A stretch of 64,000 nt of DNA from DASSTY01 sp035760645 (GCA_035760645.1 DASTSO010000023.1:62001-126000), one strand, 5' to 3'. Shown: positions 45,878 through 58,067, counted from the stretch's first letter. The notes: generated by a model not told the origin, from the letters alone. Numbers and translations are program-made.

Positions 45878-47083
45878 TCAGTGGGTCAGGAGGTGGCCAA
45901 GCTTGTCGCGCTTGACGTCGAGGTAGTCGCGGTTGGCCTGCGTCGGCGTGATGGCGAGCGGCACGCGCTCGACGATCTCGAGCCCGTAGCCGTCGATGCC
46001 GACGAGCTTGCGCGGGTTGTTGGTCATCACGCGAATCGTCGTGAGCCCGAGGTCGCGCAGGATCTGCGCGCCGATGCCGTAGTTGCGGAGGTCGGGCGCG
46101 AAGCCCAGCCGCTGGTTCGCCACCACGGTGTCGTCGCCCTGGTCCTGGAGCGCGTAGGCCCGGAGCTTGTTCAGGAGCCCGATCCCCCGCCCTTCCTGAT
46201 CGAGGTAGACGATCACCCCCCGCCCCGCCTCGGCGATCTTCGCCATCGCGGCGTGGAGCTGGGGACCGCAGTCGCAGCGCTGGCTGCCGAAGACGTCGCC
46301 GGTGAGGCACTTCGAGTGCATCCGCACCAGCACGTCCGCCTGCCCCGCCACGTCGCCGTGGACCAGCGCGACGTGCTCCGCCTGGTCCACGTCGTTCGTG
46401 TAGCCGACGATGCGCCAGTCGCCGAACTCGGTCGGGATCCGCGCCTCGGCCACGCGGTGCACGAGCCGCTCGGTGCGGAGCCGGTAGGCGACCAGCTGCG
46501 CCACGGTGACGAAGGTGAGCCCGTGCCCGCGCGCGAACACCTCGAGCTCCGGCCGGCGCGCCATCGAGCCGTCGGGGTTGAGGATCTCGCAGATCACCGC
46601 GGCCGGCAGGAGTCCGGCCAGGCGCGCGAGGTCGATGCTCGCCTCGGTGTGGCCGACGCGCTGGAGCACCCCGCCGGGCCGGGCGCGGAGCGGGAAGATG
46701 TGGCCCGGCCGCCGGAGATCGGCGGGCACCGTCGCCGGGTTGATGGCGACGTGGATCGTCTTCGCGCGGTCGCTCGCCGAGATGCCGGTGCTGACGCCGA
46801 AGCGCCGCTCGGCGTCGATGCTCACCGTGAACGCGGTGCCCAGCTCCTCGGTGTTGCGGTCGGTCATCTGCGGCAGCCCGAGCTGGTCGCAGCGCTCCGG
46901 GGTGAGCGCGAGGCAGACGAGGCCCCGGCCGTGGACCGCCATGAAGTTGACCATCTCGGGCGTGACCAGCTCGGCCGCGCAGACCAGGTCGCCCTCGTTC
47001 TCGCGGCTGTCGTCGTCCGCGACGATGATCAGCTTGCCGTTGCGCAGGTCCTCGATCGCCTGCTCGATCGTTCCGAAGCTCAT
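45878..47083 (-). CDS. ribBA: Bifunctional RibBA (DHBP synthase / GTP cyclohydrolase II)
   Basis: 401 residues. RibB half: DDDSRENEGDLVCAAE, then RPGHIFPLRARPGGVLQRVGHTEA. RibA half: HSKCLTGDVFGSQRCDCGPQL with the zinc cysteines, and DQEGRGIGLLNKLRAYALQ. It makes both precursors of riboflavin, from ribulose 5-phosphate and GTP. The ATG overlaps the ribE stop by 4 nt. Confidence 0.97.
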   Translation of the reverse strand: MSFGTIEQAIEDLRNGKLIIVADDDSRENEGDLVCAAELVTPEMVNFMAVHGRGLVCLALTPERCDQLGLPQMTDRNTEELGTAFTVSIDAERRFGVSTGISASDRAKTIHVAINPATVPADLRRPGHIFPLRARPGGVLQRVGHTEASIDLARLAGLLPAAVICEILNPDGSMARRPELEVFARGHGLTFVTVAQLVAYRLRTERLVHRVAEARIPTEFGDWRIVGYTNDVDQAEHVALVHGDVAGQADVLVRMHSKCLTGDVFGSQRCDCGPQLHAAMAKIAEAGRGVIVYLDQEGRGIGLLNKLRAYALQDQGDDTVVANQRLGFAPDLRNYGIGAQILRDLGLTTIRVMTNNPRKLVGIDGYGLEIVERVPLAITPTQANRDYLDVKRDKLGHLLTH

Positions 47084-47694
47084 GTGCCCTGCTGTCGGTC
47101 CTGCCGAAGGTGCGCGCCGACGAGCTGGCGCACGTATTTGCCGATCGTGTCGCCCTCGAGGTGCACGCGGTCGCCCGCGCGGCGCGCGCCGAGGGTGGTG
47201 TGCTGTAAGGTAAACGGGATGAGCGAGACTTGAATCGTCCCCGGCCCGGGGATCGCGTTGACCGTGAGACTGACGCCGTCCACGGTGATCGAGCCGAGCG
47301 GGATCGAGACCGCCGCCACCTCCGGCGGCACCGCGAGGTCGAGGAGCCGCGCATCGGCCCGCTCGGCGACGCGCCCCACGGTCCCGACCCCGTCCACGTG
47401 CCCCTGCACCAGGTGCCCGCCCAGGCGGTCGCCGGCGCGGAGGGCCCGCTCGAGGTTGATGCCGTCGCCCCCCGCCGTGGCGCCGAACTTCGTCCGGTCG
47501 AGCGAGGTGCGCACGACGTGGACGGTGAACGCGCCGGGCTCGATCGCCGTCACCGTCATGCAGGCGCCGTCGAGCGCGATGCTCTCGCCCAGGACGAGGT
47601 CGTCCCACGGCGCCGCGACCGTGAGCTCCACGCCGCCGTCGGCGGGCACGACCCGCGTCACCCGGCCCACCGCCGTCACGATCCCCGTGAACAT
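47080..47694 (-). CDS. ribE: Riboflavin synthase alpha chain
   Basis: 204 residues. Start MFTGIVTAVGRV is the family N-terminus; AGAGGAG lies upstream. Two homologous barrels are visible, with GESIALDGACMTVT in the first and GSITVDGVSLTVN in the second, and HLVQGHVDGVGTV between them. It dismutates two lumazines to riboflavin. Confidence 0.97.
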   Translation of the reverse strand: MFTGIVTAVGRVTRVVPADGGVELTVAAPWDDLVLGESIALDGACMTVTAIEPGAFTVHVVRTSLDRTKFGATAGGDGINLERALRAGDRLGGHLVQGHVDGVGTVGRVAERADARLLDLAVPPEVAAVSIPLGSITVDGVSLTVNAIPGPGTIQVSLIPFTLQHTTLGARRAGDRVHLEGDTIGKYVRQLVGAHLRQDRQQGT

Positions 47695-47729
47695 CCGTTC
47701 GTGCTCCTCTTTCCGGTCGGACGGCCGGC

Positions 47730-48803
47730 TCAGGGCCGGTCGACGACGAGCAGGGTGTCGGGCCCCAGGGCGCGGCGCTCGACCACGCGCCAGCGGTCGG
47801 CGTCCTCGAGCGGGCGCGGCGCGATGCCCGCCGTCGCGCGCACCGCGGCGTCGCCGAGCCACAGGGGGCTCTGCACCCAGTAGTAGCGGTCGAGCAGCTC
47901 CTCCTGCACGAGCGCGCCGGCGAGGCGGCCGCCGCCTTCGACGAGCACCGCCTCGACGCCCTGCGCGTGGAGCCGCTCGAGGCCCTCGGCGATGCGCGAG
48001 GCGAGGACGAGGTGCACGCCCGCCGCCTCGAGCGCGGCGAGGCGCTCGGGCTGCGCCGCCGGGTCGGCGACGACCGTGAGCGGCACCTCGCGCGCGGTGC
48101 GCACCAGACTCGACCCGGGCGCCAGCAGCGCCTGCGGGCTGAAGACGACGCGCCGGGGCGCGACGCGCGGCACGGTCGCCCCGCGCACGGTGAGCAGCGG
48201 GTCGTCGGCGAGCGCCGTCCGGCCGCCGACGGCGATCGCGTCGAAGCCCGCCCGGAGCCACTGGGTCCACGCCCGCGCCTCGGGTCCCGAGATCCACTTC
48301 GAGCGGCCCGCGGCGTCGGCGATCCGGTGGTCGAGCGAGGTGGCGAGCTTGAGCGCGACCCACGGCCGGCCCGTGCGCTTGAGCTGGTGCAGGAACCGCG
48401 CGTTCTGCGCCGCGGCCGCGTCGCCGAGGAGCCCGATCTCGACCTCGAGCCCCGCGGCGCGGAGCCGCTCCGCCCCGCCGCGCGCCGCCGGGTGCGGGTC
48501 GGCGAGGGCCACGACGACGCGGCGGATCCCGGCGGCGAGCACCGCGTCCACGCACGGCGGCTGCTTCCCCTGATGCGCGCAGGGCTCGAGGGTGACGACG
48601 AGCGTCGCCCCTCGAGCCCTCTCCCCCGCCGCCGCCAGCGCGACCGGCTCCGCGTGCGGCCCGCCGAACTCGGCGTGCCACCCCTCGCCCACGAGCTCGC
48701 CGTCGGCCAGCACCACGGCGCCGACGAGCGGGTTCGGGTGGACCCGGCCCCAGCCTCGCCACGCGAGGTCCAGGGCCCGTGCCATCGCCGCCCGCTCGTC
48801 CAC
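47730..48803 (-). CDS. ribD: Bifunctional RibD deaminase/reductase
   Basis: 357 residues from a GTG (VDERAAMARALDLA), chosen over the ATG six codons later because the family helix begins before it. The deaminase zinc motifs are HAEPVAL and PCAHQGKQPPCVDA. The reductase part has KLATSLDHRIA and SKWISG. It carries out the second and third steps from GTP. No FMN riboswitch is seen upstream, where the outer-membrane protein gene lies. Confidence 0.95.
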   Translation of the reverse strand: MDERAAMARALDLAWRGWGRVHPNPLVGAVVLADGELVGEGWHAEFGGPHAEPVALAAAGERARGATLVVTLEPCAHQGKQPPCVDAVLAAGIRRVVVALADPHPAARGGAERLRAAGLEVEIGLLGDAAAAQNARFLHQLKRTGRPWVALKLATSLDHRIADAAGRSKWISGPEARAWTQWLRAGFDAIAVGGRTALADDPLLTVRGATVPRVAPRRVVFSPQALLAPGSSLVRTAREVPLTVVADPAAQPERLAALEAAGVHLVLASRIAEGLERLHAQGVEAVLVEGGGRLAGALVQEELLDRYYWVQSPLWLGDAAVRATAGIAPRPLEDADRWRVVERRALGPDTLLVVDRP

Positions 48804-48811
48804 CGCGCCGC

Positions 48812-49816
48812 TCAGAACCCGACCCGCAGCCCGACGCTGCCGAACGTCGTCCCGGCCTTGGTGTCGATGCCCTCGAAGTCGGTCGTCAGCTTCTGGTCCT
48901 TGCCGGTCTGATAGCCGAGCTCGCCCACCAGCTTGACGAACTTGAAGTCGAAGCCCGCGTTGGCGAAGACCATCTGGCGCGTCTGGTCGAGCTTGAAGTC
49001 GACCGTGTGGACCGTGAGCGGCAGCGCGGGATCGCGGAAGGCCACCGTCGCGGCGCCGGTGTACTTGTCGACGCCCGCCCCCGCGGCGAGCGTGACGATC
49101 GCGAGCGACTTGCTCACGGCGACCCGCAGGTTCGTCGCGTGCAGGTCCACGGCGTACGAGTAGTCGTTCCCGAGCGTCGCCACGTCCACCCGCCCGTACT
49201 GGAGCCGCGGGATGTTGCGGCGCATGATGCTCACCGAGACGCCCGGGATCATCAGGTGGTCGCGCAGGAGGCCGATCCGCGCGCCGAAGCCGAAGCCCAG
49301 CCCCACGCCGCCGATCGTCGTGGCGTCGGGGTCGAGCTGGAAGTCGTCGATCTGGTCGGTCGGCAGGAGCTGCGCCGAGCCGAGGGCATCGACCGAGAGC
49401 AATCCGCCGGCGAGGCCCTTCCAGAGCCCCACCGCCGCCTCGATGCTCGGCGCCGGCACGAAGACCGTGTCGCCGGCGGGCACGGTGTTCGTGCTGCCGG
49501 TGTAGTCGAGCCCGGGGAGCCGGACGCGCGCGGCGTTGGCGCGCAGCGTGACCGAGAAGTGGCCGAGCCCGCCCAGCGTCCCGGCCTGGCCCAGTACCGG
49601 GTTGCCGCCGCTGATCAGGACGCCGACCAGCGGGTGGAAGTAGCGGGTGCCGTCGATGGCGGCGTTGCAGATGTTGCCGGCGCCACCCGAGTAGCTCGCG
49701 CACTCGCTGTTGCCCGCCTGCGCCTGCGCGGGCCGTGCGGCCAGGCCGCCCAGCGTGAGCGCGGCCGCGACGGCCGCCAGCAGACGGGTGCGATGCGAAC
49801 CACGGGAGCGGGGCAT
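48812..49816 (-). CDS. Outer-membrane beta-barrel protein, function unknown
   Basis: 334 residues with a signal peptide (LLAAVAAALTLGGLAARPAQAQ). The rest alternates short hydrophobic and polar strands and ends in FGSVGLRVGF, with the terminal Phe expected of outer-membrane barrels. Two cysteines near the N-terminus (CASYSGGAGNIC) may bridge. It sits between purM and ribD, only 8 bp before ribD. Confidence 0.75.
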   Translation of the reverse strand: MPRSRGSHRTRLLAAVAAALTLGGLAARPAQAQAGNSECASYSGGAGNICNAAIDGTRYFHPLVGVLISGGNPVLGQAGTLGGLGHFSVTLRANAARVRLPGLDYTGSTNTVPAGDTVFVPAPSIEAAVGLWKGLAGGLLSVDALGSAQLLPTDQIDDFQLDPDATTIGGVGLGFGFGARIGLLRDHLMIPGVSVSIMRRNIPRLQYGRVDVATLGNDYSYAVDLHATNLRVAVSKSLAIVTLAAGAGVDKYTGAATVAFRDPALPLTVHTVDFKLDQTRQMVFANAGFDFKFVKLVGELGYQTGKDQKLTTDFEGIDTKAGTTFGSVGLRVGF

Positions 49817-49827
49817 GGGAGTCTCCG

Positions 49828-50889
49828 TCAGGGGCGGGCGAATTGCACGGCGCGCTCGCCGCGGCGGATCTCGCCCACCGGCCAGGTGGTGACCCCGTCG
49901 GCCCGCGCCGCCGCCTGGGCGGCCGCGACGGCCTCCGGGGGCAGGACGGCGATCATGCCCACGCCGAGGTTGAAGACCTCCCGCATCTCCTCGGTGCTGA
50001 CCCGACCGGCCTCCTGCAGGGTGCGAAAGAGCGGCGGCAGCTCCCACGAGGCGGGCTCGACCACCGCGGTGCACCCCTCGGGCAAGATTCGAACCAGGTT
50101 CCCGGCGATCCCGCCGCCGGTGATGTGCGCGAGCCCGTGTAACGAATCGAGCACCGGGCGTATCGCCTTGTCATAACTCCGATGCACGGCGAGGAGCGCG
50201 TCGGCCACGCTCGTGTCGGTGCCGGGCAGCGTGTCGGCCACGCCGAGGCCCAGGCGCTCGAAGACGATCCGGCGCGCCAGCGTGTAGCCGTTCGTGTGCA
50301 GCCCGCTCGAGGCGTAGGCGAGGAGCACGTCGCCCGGGACGATGCGGTCGCCGTGGAGCGCCTCGGCCTCCTCGACGACGCCGACGATCGTGCCGGCGAG
50401 GTCGAAGTGGCCCGGCGCGTAGAGCCCGGGCATCTGCGCCGTCTCGCCGCCGGCGAGCGCCATCGCGTGCGCGCGGCAGCCGCGCGCGATGCCCTCGACG
50501 ATCGCGGCGATCTGCTCCACCGTGAGCGCCGCGCCCGCCACGTAGTCCATGAAGGCGATCGGCCGCGCGCCGTGGACGAGGATGTCGTTGACGCTGTGGT
50601 TGACGAGATCCTCGCCCACCGTGTCGAGCCGCCCCGCCTCGAGCGCGACGAGCACCTTGGTGCCGACGCCGTCGGTGCTCATGACGAGCACCGGCTGCCG
50701 CATCCCCGCCGGCACCCGCACCATCCCGCCGAAGGCGCCGACGTGCCCCGCCGAGAGCGGCGTGCGGGTCCCCGCCACCAGGCGGCCGATCCGCTCCTTG
50801 GCCGACTCGGCCCCGGCGAGGTCGACGCCCGCCTGGGCGTACTGGCTCGCCTCGCTCGTGTGCGTCCCGCCCGCGCCCGGCTCGCTCAT
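49828..50889 (-). CDS. purM: Phosphoribosylformylglycinamidine cyclo-ligase (AIR synthetase)
   Basis: 353 residues. It forms AIR in step 5 of purine synthesis. Motifs: MSTDGVGTKVLVAL, DLVNHSVNDILVHGARPIAFMDY, AGGETAQMPGLY, HTNGYTLARR and AHITGGGIAGNLVRIL. It overlaps the PfkB kinase gene by 4 nt. Confidence 0.97.
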   Translation of the reverse strand: MSEPGAGGTHTSEASQYAQAGVDLAGAESAKERIGRLVAGTRTPLSAGHVGAFGGMVRVPAGMRQPVLVMSTDGVGTKVLVALEAGRLDTVGEDLVNHSVNDILVHGARPIAFMDYVAGAALTVEQIAAIVEGIARGCRAHAMALAGGETAQMPGLYAPGHFDLAGTIVGVVEEAEALHGDRIVPGDVLLAYASSGLHTNGYTLARRIVFERLGLGVADTLPGTDTSVADALLAVHRSYDKAIRPVLDSLHGLAHITGGGIAGNLVRILPEGCTAVVEPASWELPPLFRTLQEAGRVSTEEMREVFNLGVGMIAVLPPEAVAAAQAAARADGVTTWPVGEIRRGERAVQFARP

Positions 50890-51839
50890 GCGCGCACCCC
50901 GGCGACCGCCTTCGTGACGTCCTCCACCGGCTCGGCGAGGTCCACGCGCGTGAGGTCGCGGAAGGCGCGCGCGCGGTTCTCGATGTCGGCGCGCGTCACG
51001 CCGTCGAAGCCGCGGATGCCGAACTGCTCGACGGCGTAGGAGCCCATCACCGCGCCGTAGACCATCGCGCGGCGCAGGTCGTCGTGCGCGGTCGAGTCGC
51101 GGTGGGCGAGGTAGCCCATGAAGCCGCCGGCGAAGCTGTCGCCCGCGCCGGTCGGGTCGAAGACGCTCTCGAGCGGGAAGGCCGGCACGTAGAACGTGCG
51201 GCCCGGCTCGATGAGGAGCGCGCCGTGCTCGCCCTGCTTGATGACGACGCGCTTGGGGCCGTGCTCCAGGATCCAGCGGCCGGCGCGGTGGATGTTCCAG
51301 TCGCCGGTGAGCTCGCGCGCCTCGGAGTCGTTGACCATGAGGATGTCGACGCGCTGCAGCAGGTCCAGCAACTGCGGCTTCTTGCTCTGGATCCAGTAGT
51401 TCATCGTGTCGCACACGACGAGCTTGGGTCGCGCCACCTGCTCCAGCACGCCGAGCTGCAGCTCGGGATCGATGTTGCCGAGGAAGAGGTACTCCGCGCG
51501 GCGGCACGCCTCCGGCAGCTTCGGCTGGAACTCGGCGAAGACGCCGAGGCGCGTCTCCAGGGTCTCGCGGCTCTGGAGGTCGTAGGAGTACTTCCCCTTC
51601 CAGCGGAAGCTCTCCCCCTCGGCCCGCTCGACGCCCGACCAGTCGATGCCGCGCGGCGCGAGGCGCTCGAGCTCGTGCACCGGGTAGTCCGAGCCCACCA
51701 CGCCCACGACGCTCACCGGGCTCAGCAGCGCGCCGGCCACGCTGAAGTAGACGGCCGAGCCGCCGAGGGCGTCGGCGGTCTCGCCGAACGGGGTGAAGAT
51801 CGAGTCGAGCGCGACGCTGCCGACGACGAGGAGACTCAT
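50886..51839 (-). CDS. PfkB-family sugar/nucleoside kinase
   Basis: 317 residues. LLVVGSVALDSIFTPFG at the start and the PfkB signature 2 DPTGAGDSFAGGFMGYLA near residue 245 show the ribokinase fold; the Asp in GAGD is the base. VDILMVNDSEARELTG also matches. Substrate (ribose, adenosine, fructose or similar) cannot be told. The overlap with purM hints at a purine link, as with adenosine kinases. Confidence 0.9.
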   Translation of the reverse strand: MSLLVVGSVALDSIFTPFGETADALGGSAVYFSVAGALLSPVSVVGVVGSDYPVHELERLAPRGIDWSGVERAEGESFRWKGKYSYDLQSRETLETRLGVFAEFQPKLPEACRRAEYLFLGNIDPELQLGVLEQVARPKLVVCDTMNYWIQSKKPQLLDLLQRVDILMVNDSEARELTGDWNIHRAGRWILEHGPKRVVIKQGEHGALLIEPGRTFYVPAFPLESVFDPTGAGDSFAGGFMGYLAHRDSTAHDDLRRAMVYGAVMGSYAVEQFGIRGFDGVTRADIENRARAFRDLTRVDLAEPVEDVTKAVAGVRA

Positions 51840-51843
51840 CGGG

Positions 51844-53487
51844 TCACATCCGATCCGGGGCCGAGAGGCCCAACAGGGTGAGGGCGTTGGCCAGCACGAT
51901 GCGCGCGGCGCGCGCGAGGAGGAGCCGCGCCTGCTCGGTCGCGGGCCCCTCGGGTGCGCCGACGGCGCGGGTGTGGTGATACCACGCGTGCACGGCGGTC
52001 GCGAGGTCGAACAGATAGGTCGTGATCCGGTGCGGCTCGCGCTCGCGCGCCGCCTTCTCCACCTGCTCCGGGAAGACGACGAGCTGTTTGAGCAGCGCCG
52101 TGTCGTGCGGGCTCGGCAAGGCGGCGAGGTCGAGCGTGCCGGTGACGCTCTCGGCGGCGCGCTCGGCGGTGCGGAAGATGCCGCTGAGACGCGCGTGGGC
52201 CATCTGGACGTAGAACACCGGGTTCTCGTCGGTCTGCTTCTTGGCCAGGTCGACGTCGAAGTCGAGCGGCGAGCGGCCCGGGCGCATGAGGAAGAAGTAG
52301 CGCGCCGCGTCCACGCCGACCTCCTCGTAGAGGTCCTGCAGCGTGACGAACTGCCCCGAGCGCTTCGACATCTTCACCTCTTCGCCGCCGCGCACGATGC
52401 GCACGAGCTGCACGACCTCGACGTCGAAGAACTCCTCCGGATAGCCCAGCGCCCGGAGCGCCGCGCGCATGCGCGGGATGTAGCCGTGGTGGTCGGCGCC
52501 CCAGACGTCGATGATCCGGTCGAAGCCGCGGTCGTGCTTGTCGACGTGGTAGGCGATGTCGGGGACGAAGTAGGTGAAGCTCCCGTCCGCCTTCCGCAGC
52601 ACGCGGTCCTTGTCGTCGCCGAAGTCGGTGGTGCGGAGCCAGAGCGCCCCGTCCAGCTCGTAGGTGAGCCCCCGCTCGGCCAGCAGCGCGAAGAGCCGCG
52701 GGATCTCGCCGCGGTCGTAGATCGTCTGTTCGCGGAAGAACACGTCGAAGCGCACGCCGAAGATGGCGAGCACGGCGTCCTGCTCCTGACGCTGCAGCTC
52801 GAGCGCGAGCGCGCGGCAGCGCGCGACCCCCTGCTCCGTCGGCAGGTCGGCGAACGCCCGACCCTCGCGCGCGAGCACCGTCTCGGCGTTCTCCTTGAGA
52901 TACTCGCCGTGGTAGCCACCCTCGGGGATCTCCGCCGCGCGGCCCACGGCCTGCTGCACGCGCGCCCAGAGGCTCAGCGCGACCCGGTCGATCTGCACGC
53001 CCGCGTCGTTGATGTAGAACTCGCGCGTGACGCGGTGGCCCGTCCACTCGAGCAGCGCGGCGACGGCGTCACCCAGCGCCGCCCCGCGGCCGTGGCCGAC
53101 GTGGAGCGGCCCGGTGGGGTTCGCCGAGACGAACTCGACGTTCACCTTCCGCCCCGCGCCGACGTTGGAGCGGCCGTAGCCCGCGCCGGCCTGGAGAATC
53201 GCCTGGTGCGCCGCGGCGAGCTCGTCCTGGCTCAGCCAGAAGTTGATGAAGCCGGGACCCGCGATCTCGGTCTTCGCCACCAGCCCGGCGGGCACCTCGA
53301 GCGTCTCGAGGAGCGTCTGCGCCACCTGGCGCGGGTTGGCCTTCAGCGGCCGCGCGAGCACCATGGCGAGGTTGGTGGCGAGGTCGCCGTGGCCCGCATC
53401 GCGCGGGCGCTCGAGCACGAAGTCGATGTCGGGCTGGCCGAGGCGCTCGGCGGCCCGTGCCAGGGCGGCGCGCAGCGCGTCGCTCAT
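51844..53487 (-). CDS. argS: Arginyl-tRNA synthetase
   Basis: 547 residues, class I. HIGH-like motif GPLHVGHGRGAALGD near residue 122; KMSKRSGQFVTLQDL; the C-terminal anticodon-binding helices end in ARIVLANALTLLGLSAPDRM. The N-terminal Add-1 domain is present. It overlaps fmdB by 4 nt. Confidence 0.97.
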   Translation of the reverse strand: MSDALRAALARAAERLGQPDIDFVLERPRDAGHGDLATNLAMVLARPLKANPRQVAQTLLETLEVPAGLVAKTEIAGPGFINFWLSQDELAAAHQAILQAGAGYGRSNVGAGRKVNVEFVSANPTGPLHVGHGRGAALGDAVAALLEWTGHRVTREFYINDAGVQIDRVALSLWARVQQAVGRAAEIPEGGYHGEYLKENAETVLAREGRAFADLPTEQGVARCRALALELQRQEQDAVLAIFGVRFDVFFREQTIYDRGEIPRLFALLAERGLTYELDGALWLRTTDFGDDKDRVLRKADGSFTYFVPDIAYHVDKHDRGFDRIIDVWGADHHGYIPRMRAALRALGYPEEFFDVEVVQLVRIVRGGEEVKMSKRSGQFVTLQDLYEEVGVDAARYFFLMRPGRSPLDFDVDLAKKQTDENPVFYVQMAHARLSGIFRTAERAAESVTGTLDLAALPSPHDTALLKQLVVFPEQVEKAAREREPHRITTYLFDLATAVHAWYHHTRAVGAPEGPATEQARLLLARAARIVLANALTLLGLSAPDRM

Positions 53488-53807
53488 TCGGCGGCCTTGG
53501 GCGTGCTCTTCGGCGCGGCCGCCTCGGCCGGCTTCGCGGCGGGCTTCGACTCGGCGCTGCCGGACGAGCTGCCCGGCGACGTACTGGCGCCGCCGGTCTC
53601 GGCCGGCGCCTTGCGCGGGCCCTTGCCGTCCTTGCCGTAGTCCGTGATGTAGAAGCCGCTACCCTTGAAAACCAGGCCGGCGCCGCCCGAGATCTTCCGT
53701 ACCGCCGGCTCCCCACACGTCGGGCAGGTGGCCTCGGGCTTGTCGGAGATGCGCTGGAACAGCTCGAACTGGTGCCCCTCGGGGCAGACGTACTCGTAAG
53801 TCGGCAT
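53484..53807 (-). CDS. FmdB-family zinc-ribbon protein
   Basis: 107 residues. The N-terminal MPTYEYVCPEGHQFELFQRI ... CPTCGEPAVRKISGG ... GSGFYITDYG is the FmdB/CxxC regulatory motif; the second half of the first cysteine pair is Gly-His rather than Cys. The tail is Ala/Pro/Ser/Lys-rich. It leads the argS-pfkB-purM run. Function unclear. Confidence 0.9.
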   Translation of the reverse strand: MPTYEYVCPEGHQFELFQRISDKPEATCPTCGEPAVRKISGGAGLVFKGSGFYITDYGKDGKGPRKAPAETGGASTSPGSSSGSAESKPAAKPAEAAAPKSTPKAAE

Positions 53808-53844
53808 CGCTCCTGACCTTTTGGCTAACTGAAATCAGGCGCAA

Positions 53845-53873
53845 AAGTTAGCGGCTCGGGCAGAGCCGTTCAA
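53845..53873 (-). promoter_or_regulatory. Promoter of fmdB-argS-pfkB-purM
   Basis: TTGAAC (53868-53873), 17 bp spacer, TAACTT (53845-53850). The leader would be about 31 nt and has AGGAG close to the ATG. Confidence 0.65.
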
Positions 53874-53991
53874 GGCGGCGGGGCGGCCCCGCCGAATCCC
53901 GGATCGCCCGCCGTCCGTCAGGTGTGCCTGCCGACACCCGCGGCGTTTCGACCGATCCGTTCCGTCCCGCTCTCGACCGAGGAGTCCGACC

Positions 53992-55212
53992 CTGTCCAGT
54001 CTCACGCACCGTCCCGTACGGATTCACCCGCTCTTTCTCGGCTTCGCCGCCCTGCTCGGCCCCACCGCCCCGGCCTCGGCCCAGACCGGCGGCCCGGCGA
54101 GCGCCGCCGCCGCCCCCCGGCCGCTGCCGGCTCCCCACGGCCCGTGGCCGCTGGGCACCCGGATCCTCCACCTCGCCGATTCGACCCGGGGAGACGCCGC
54201 CGGCCCGCGCGAGCTGACCGTCCAGCTCTGGTACCCGACGACCCGCGAGGCGCAGGGGGCGCCCGCGCCGTACGTGGCCGAGCCGGCGGTGCTCGCCGCG
54301 ATGCGCGCGGACGGATACTACCACCAGGCGGACGGCGTCTTCGACCGCTGGGCCGCCTGGCGGGTCGCGGCGACGCTCGACGCCCCCGTCGCCCCCGCCC
54401 GCAAGCCGCGGCGGCTCGTCGTCCTGTCGCACGGGCAGGGCTTCGCCCGCGCCAACTACACCGCGCTCGCGACCGAGCTCGCCAGCCGAGGCTGGATCGT
54501 GGCCACCGTGGACCATCCCTACGGCGGTCTGATGGTCACGGCACGCGGCCGGGTGATCCGTGCGGGTGACGACGGCGCCGTCGGCACGAGCGATTCGACC
54601 CTGGGCCGCATGGTCCACGACTGGGCGCTGGACGCCACCTTCGTGCTCGACCGCGTCGCCGCCGCTGGTCGGGACGGCCTCGACCCGCGCCGCGCGGCCA
54701 TGGTCGGCCACTCGCTCGGCGGCGCGGCCGCGCTCGAGGCGTGCGCGCTCGACCGCCGATTCGCCGGCTGCGTCGACCTCGACGGAGCGCCGTTCGGCCG
54801 CGTCGTCGAGGCGGGCACCCGCGGCCCCGTCCTCCTGCTGAACAGCAATCCCGACTACACCGACGCGGAGCTCGCGCGGAAGGGGCGCACGCGCGAGCAG
54901 TGGGACGCGATGGGGACCTCGATCCTTCGCGCGCTCACCGACGTCGCGGCGAAGTCGTCCGGCCCGGTCTACCGGGGGACGATCCGCGGGACGTCGCACG
55001 TCGGCTTCTCCGACGCCCCCTTCGCCATGCCGGAGGCGAACACCCATTTCGGCGGCCGACTGCTCGCGCCGGAACGCACCCACGAGATCGTGAGCGGCAC
55101 GGTGCTCGCCTTCCTCGACGCCTGCGTCGCCGGGAACGGCCGTTGGCAGCCCGGCGAACTCGGGCGACGATTCCCGGAGCTCACGCTCACCCGGCTCGAC
55201 CCGCAGCGCTGA
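53992..55212 (+). CDS. Alpha/beta hydrolase, PAF-acetylhydrolase-like, exported
   Basis: About 406 residues. It probably starts at a CTG (53992), since AGGAG lies 7 nt upstream, the frame is open and a signal peptide results (FLGFAALLGPTAPASAQ). The next usable start (GTG 54274) would remove the signal and a beta strand. Catalytic motifs: VVLSHGQGFARANYTALATE, the nucleophile elbow GHSLGGAAALEA, and a late His in GTSHVGFSD. The fold resembles plasma-type PAF acetylhydrolases, so small phospholipid or ester substrates are likely. It stands alone on the plus strand. Confidence 0.85.
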   Translation: MSSLTHRPVRIHPLFLGFAALLGPTAPASAQTGGPASAAAAPRPLPAPHGPWPLGTRILHLADSTRGDAAGPRELTVQLWYPTTREAQGAPAPYVAEPAVLAAMRADGYYHQADGVFDRWAAWRVAATLDAPVAPARKPRRLVVLSHGQGFARANYTALATELASRGWIVATVDHPYGGLMVTARGRVIRAGDDGAVGTSDSTLGRMVHDWALDATFVLDRVAAAGRDGLDPRRAAMVGHSLGGAAALEACALDRRFAGCVDLDGAPFGRVVEAGTRGPVLLLNSNPDYTDAELARKGRTREQWDAMGTSILRALTDVAAKSSGPVYRGTIRGTSHVGFSDAPFAMPEANTHFGGRLLAPERTHEIVSGTVLAFLDACVAGNGRWQPGELGRRFPELTLTRLDPQR

Positions 55213-55242
55213 GCGGCTACCGCGGGCGCGGCGGTGACGGCA

Positions 55243-55278
55243 CGACGCCCCGCCACTCGGCCGAGTGACGGGGCGTCG
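55243..55278. terminator. Bidirectional terminator between the hydrolase and mcmA
   Basis: An 18-bp inverted repeat with one mismatch (arm CGACGCCCCGCCACTCGG) sits 30 bp after the hydrolase stop and 36 bp after the convergent mcmA stop. Confidence 0.7.
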
Positions 55279-55314
55279 TCCATCGGGGCGGCGCGCCGGC
55301 GCGGGGGGCCGCGC

Positions 55315-56916
<1,602 letters not shown>

Positions 56917-56932
56917 CGCGGCGGCGCGGCCC

Positions 56933-58015
<1,083 letters not shown>

Positions 58016-58067
58016 AGGGTCCTCTCGCTCAGCGCCGCCGGTCCTCACGGAGGTCCGCGGTCGCGCG

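Noticed and set aside
48804..48811. FMN riboswitch upstream of ribD
   Set aside because: Only 8 bp separate ribD from the outer-membrane protein gene, and no RFN element was seen before that gene either.
53876..53894. Short GC hairpin upstream of the fmdB promoter
   Set aside because: An 8-bp stem of C and G only, expected at this GC content; no sign of function.
54274..55212. Hydrolase starting at GTG 54274
   Set aside because: This start removes the signal peptide and an early strand and lacks a ribosome site; the upstream frame is open with AGGAG before a CTG.
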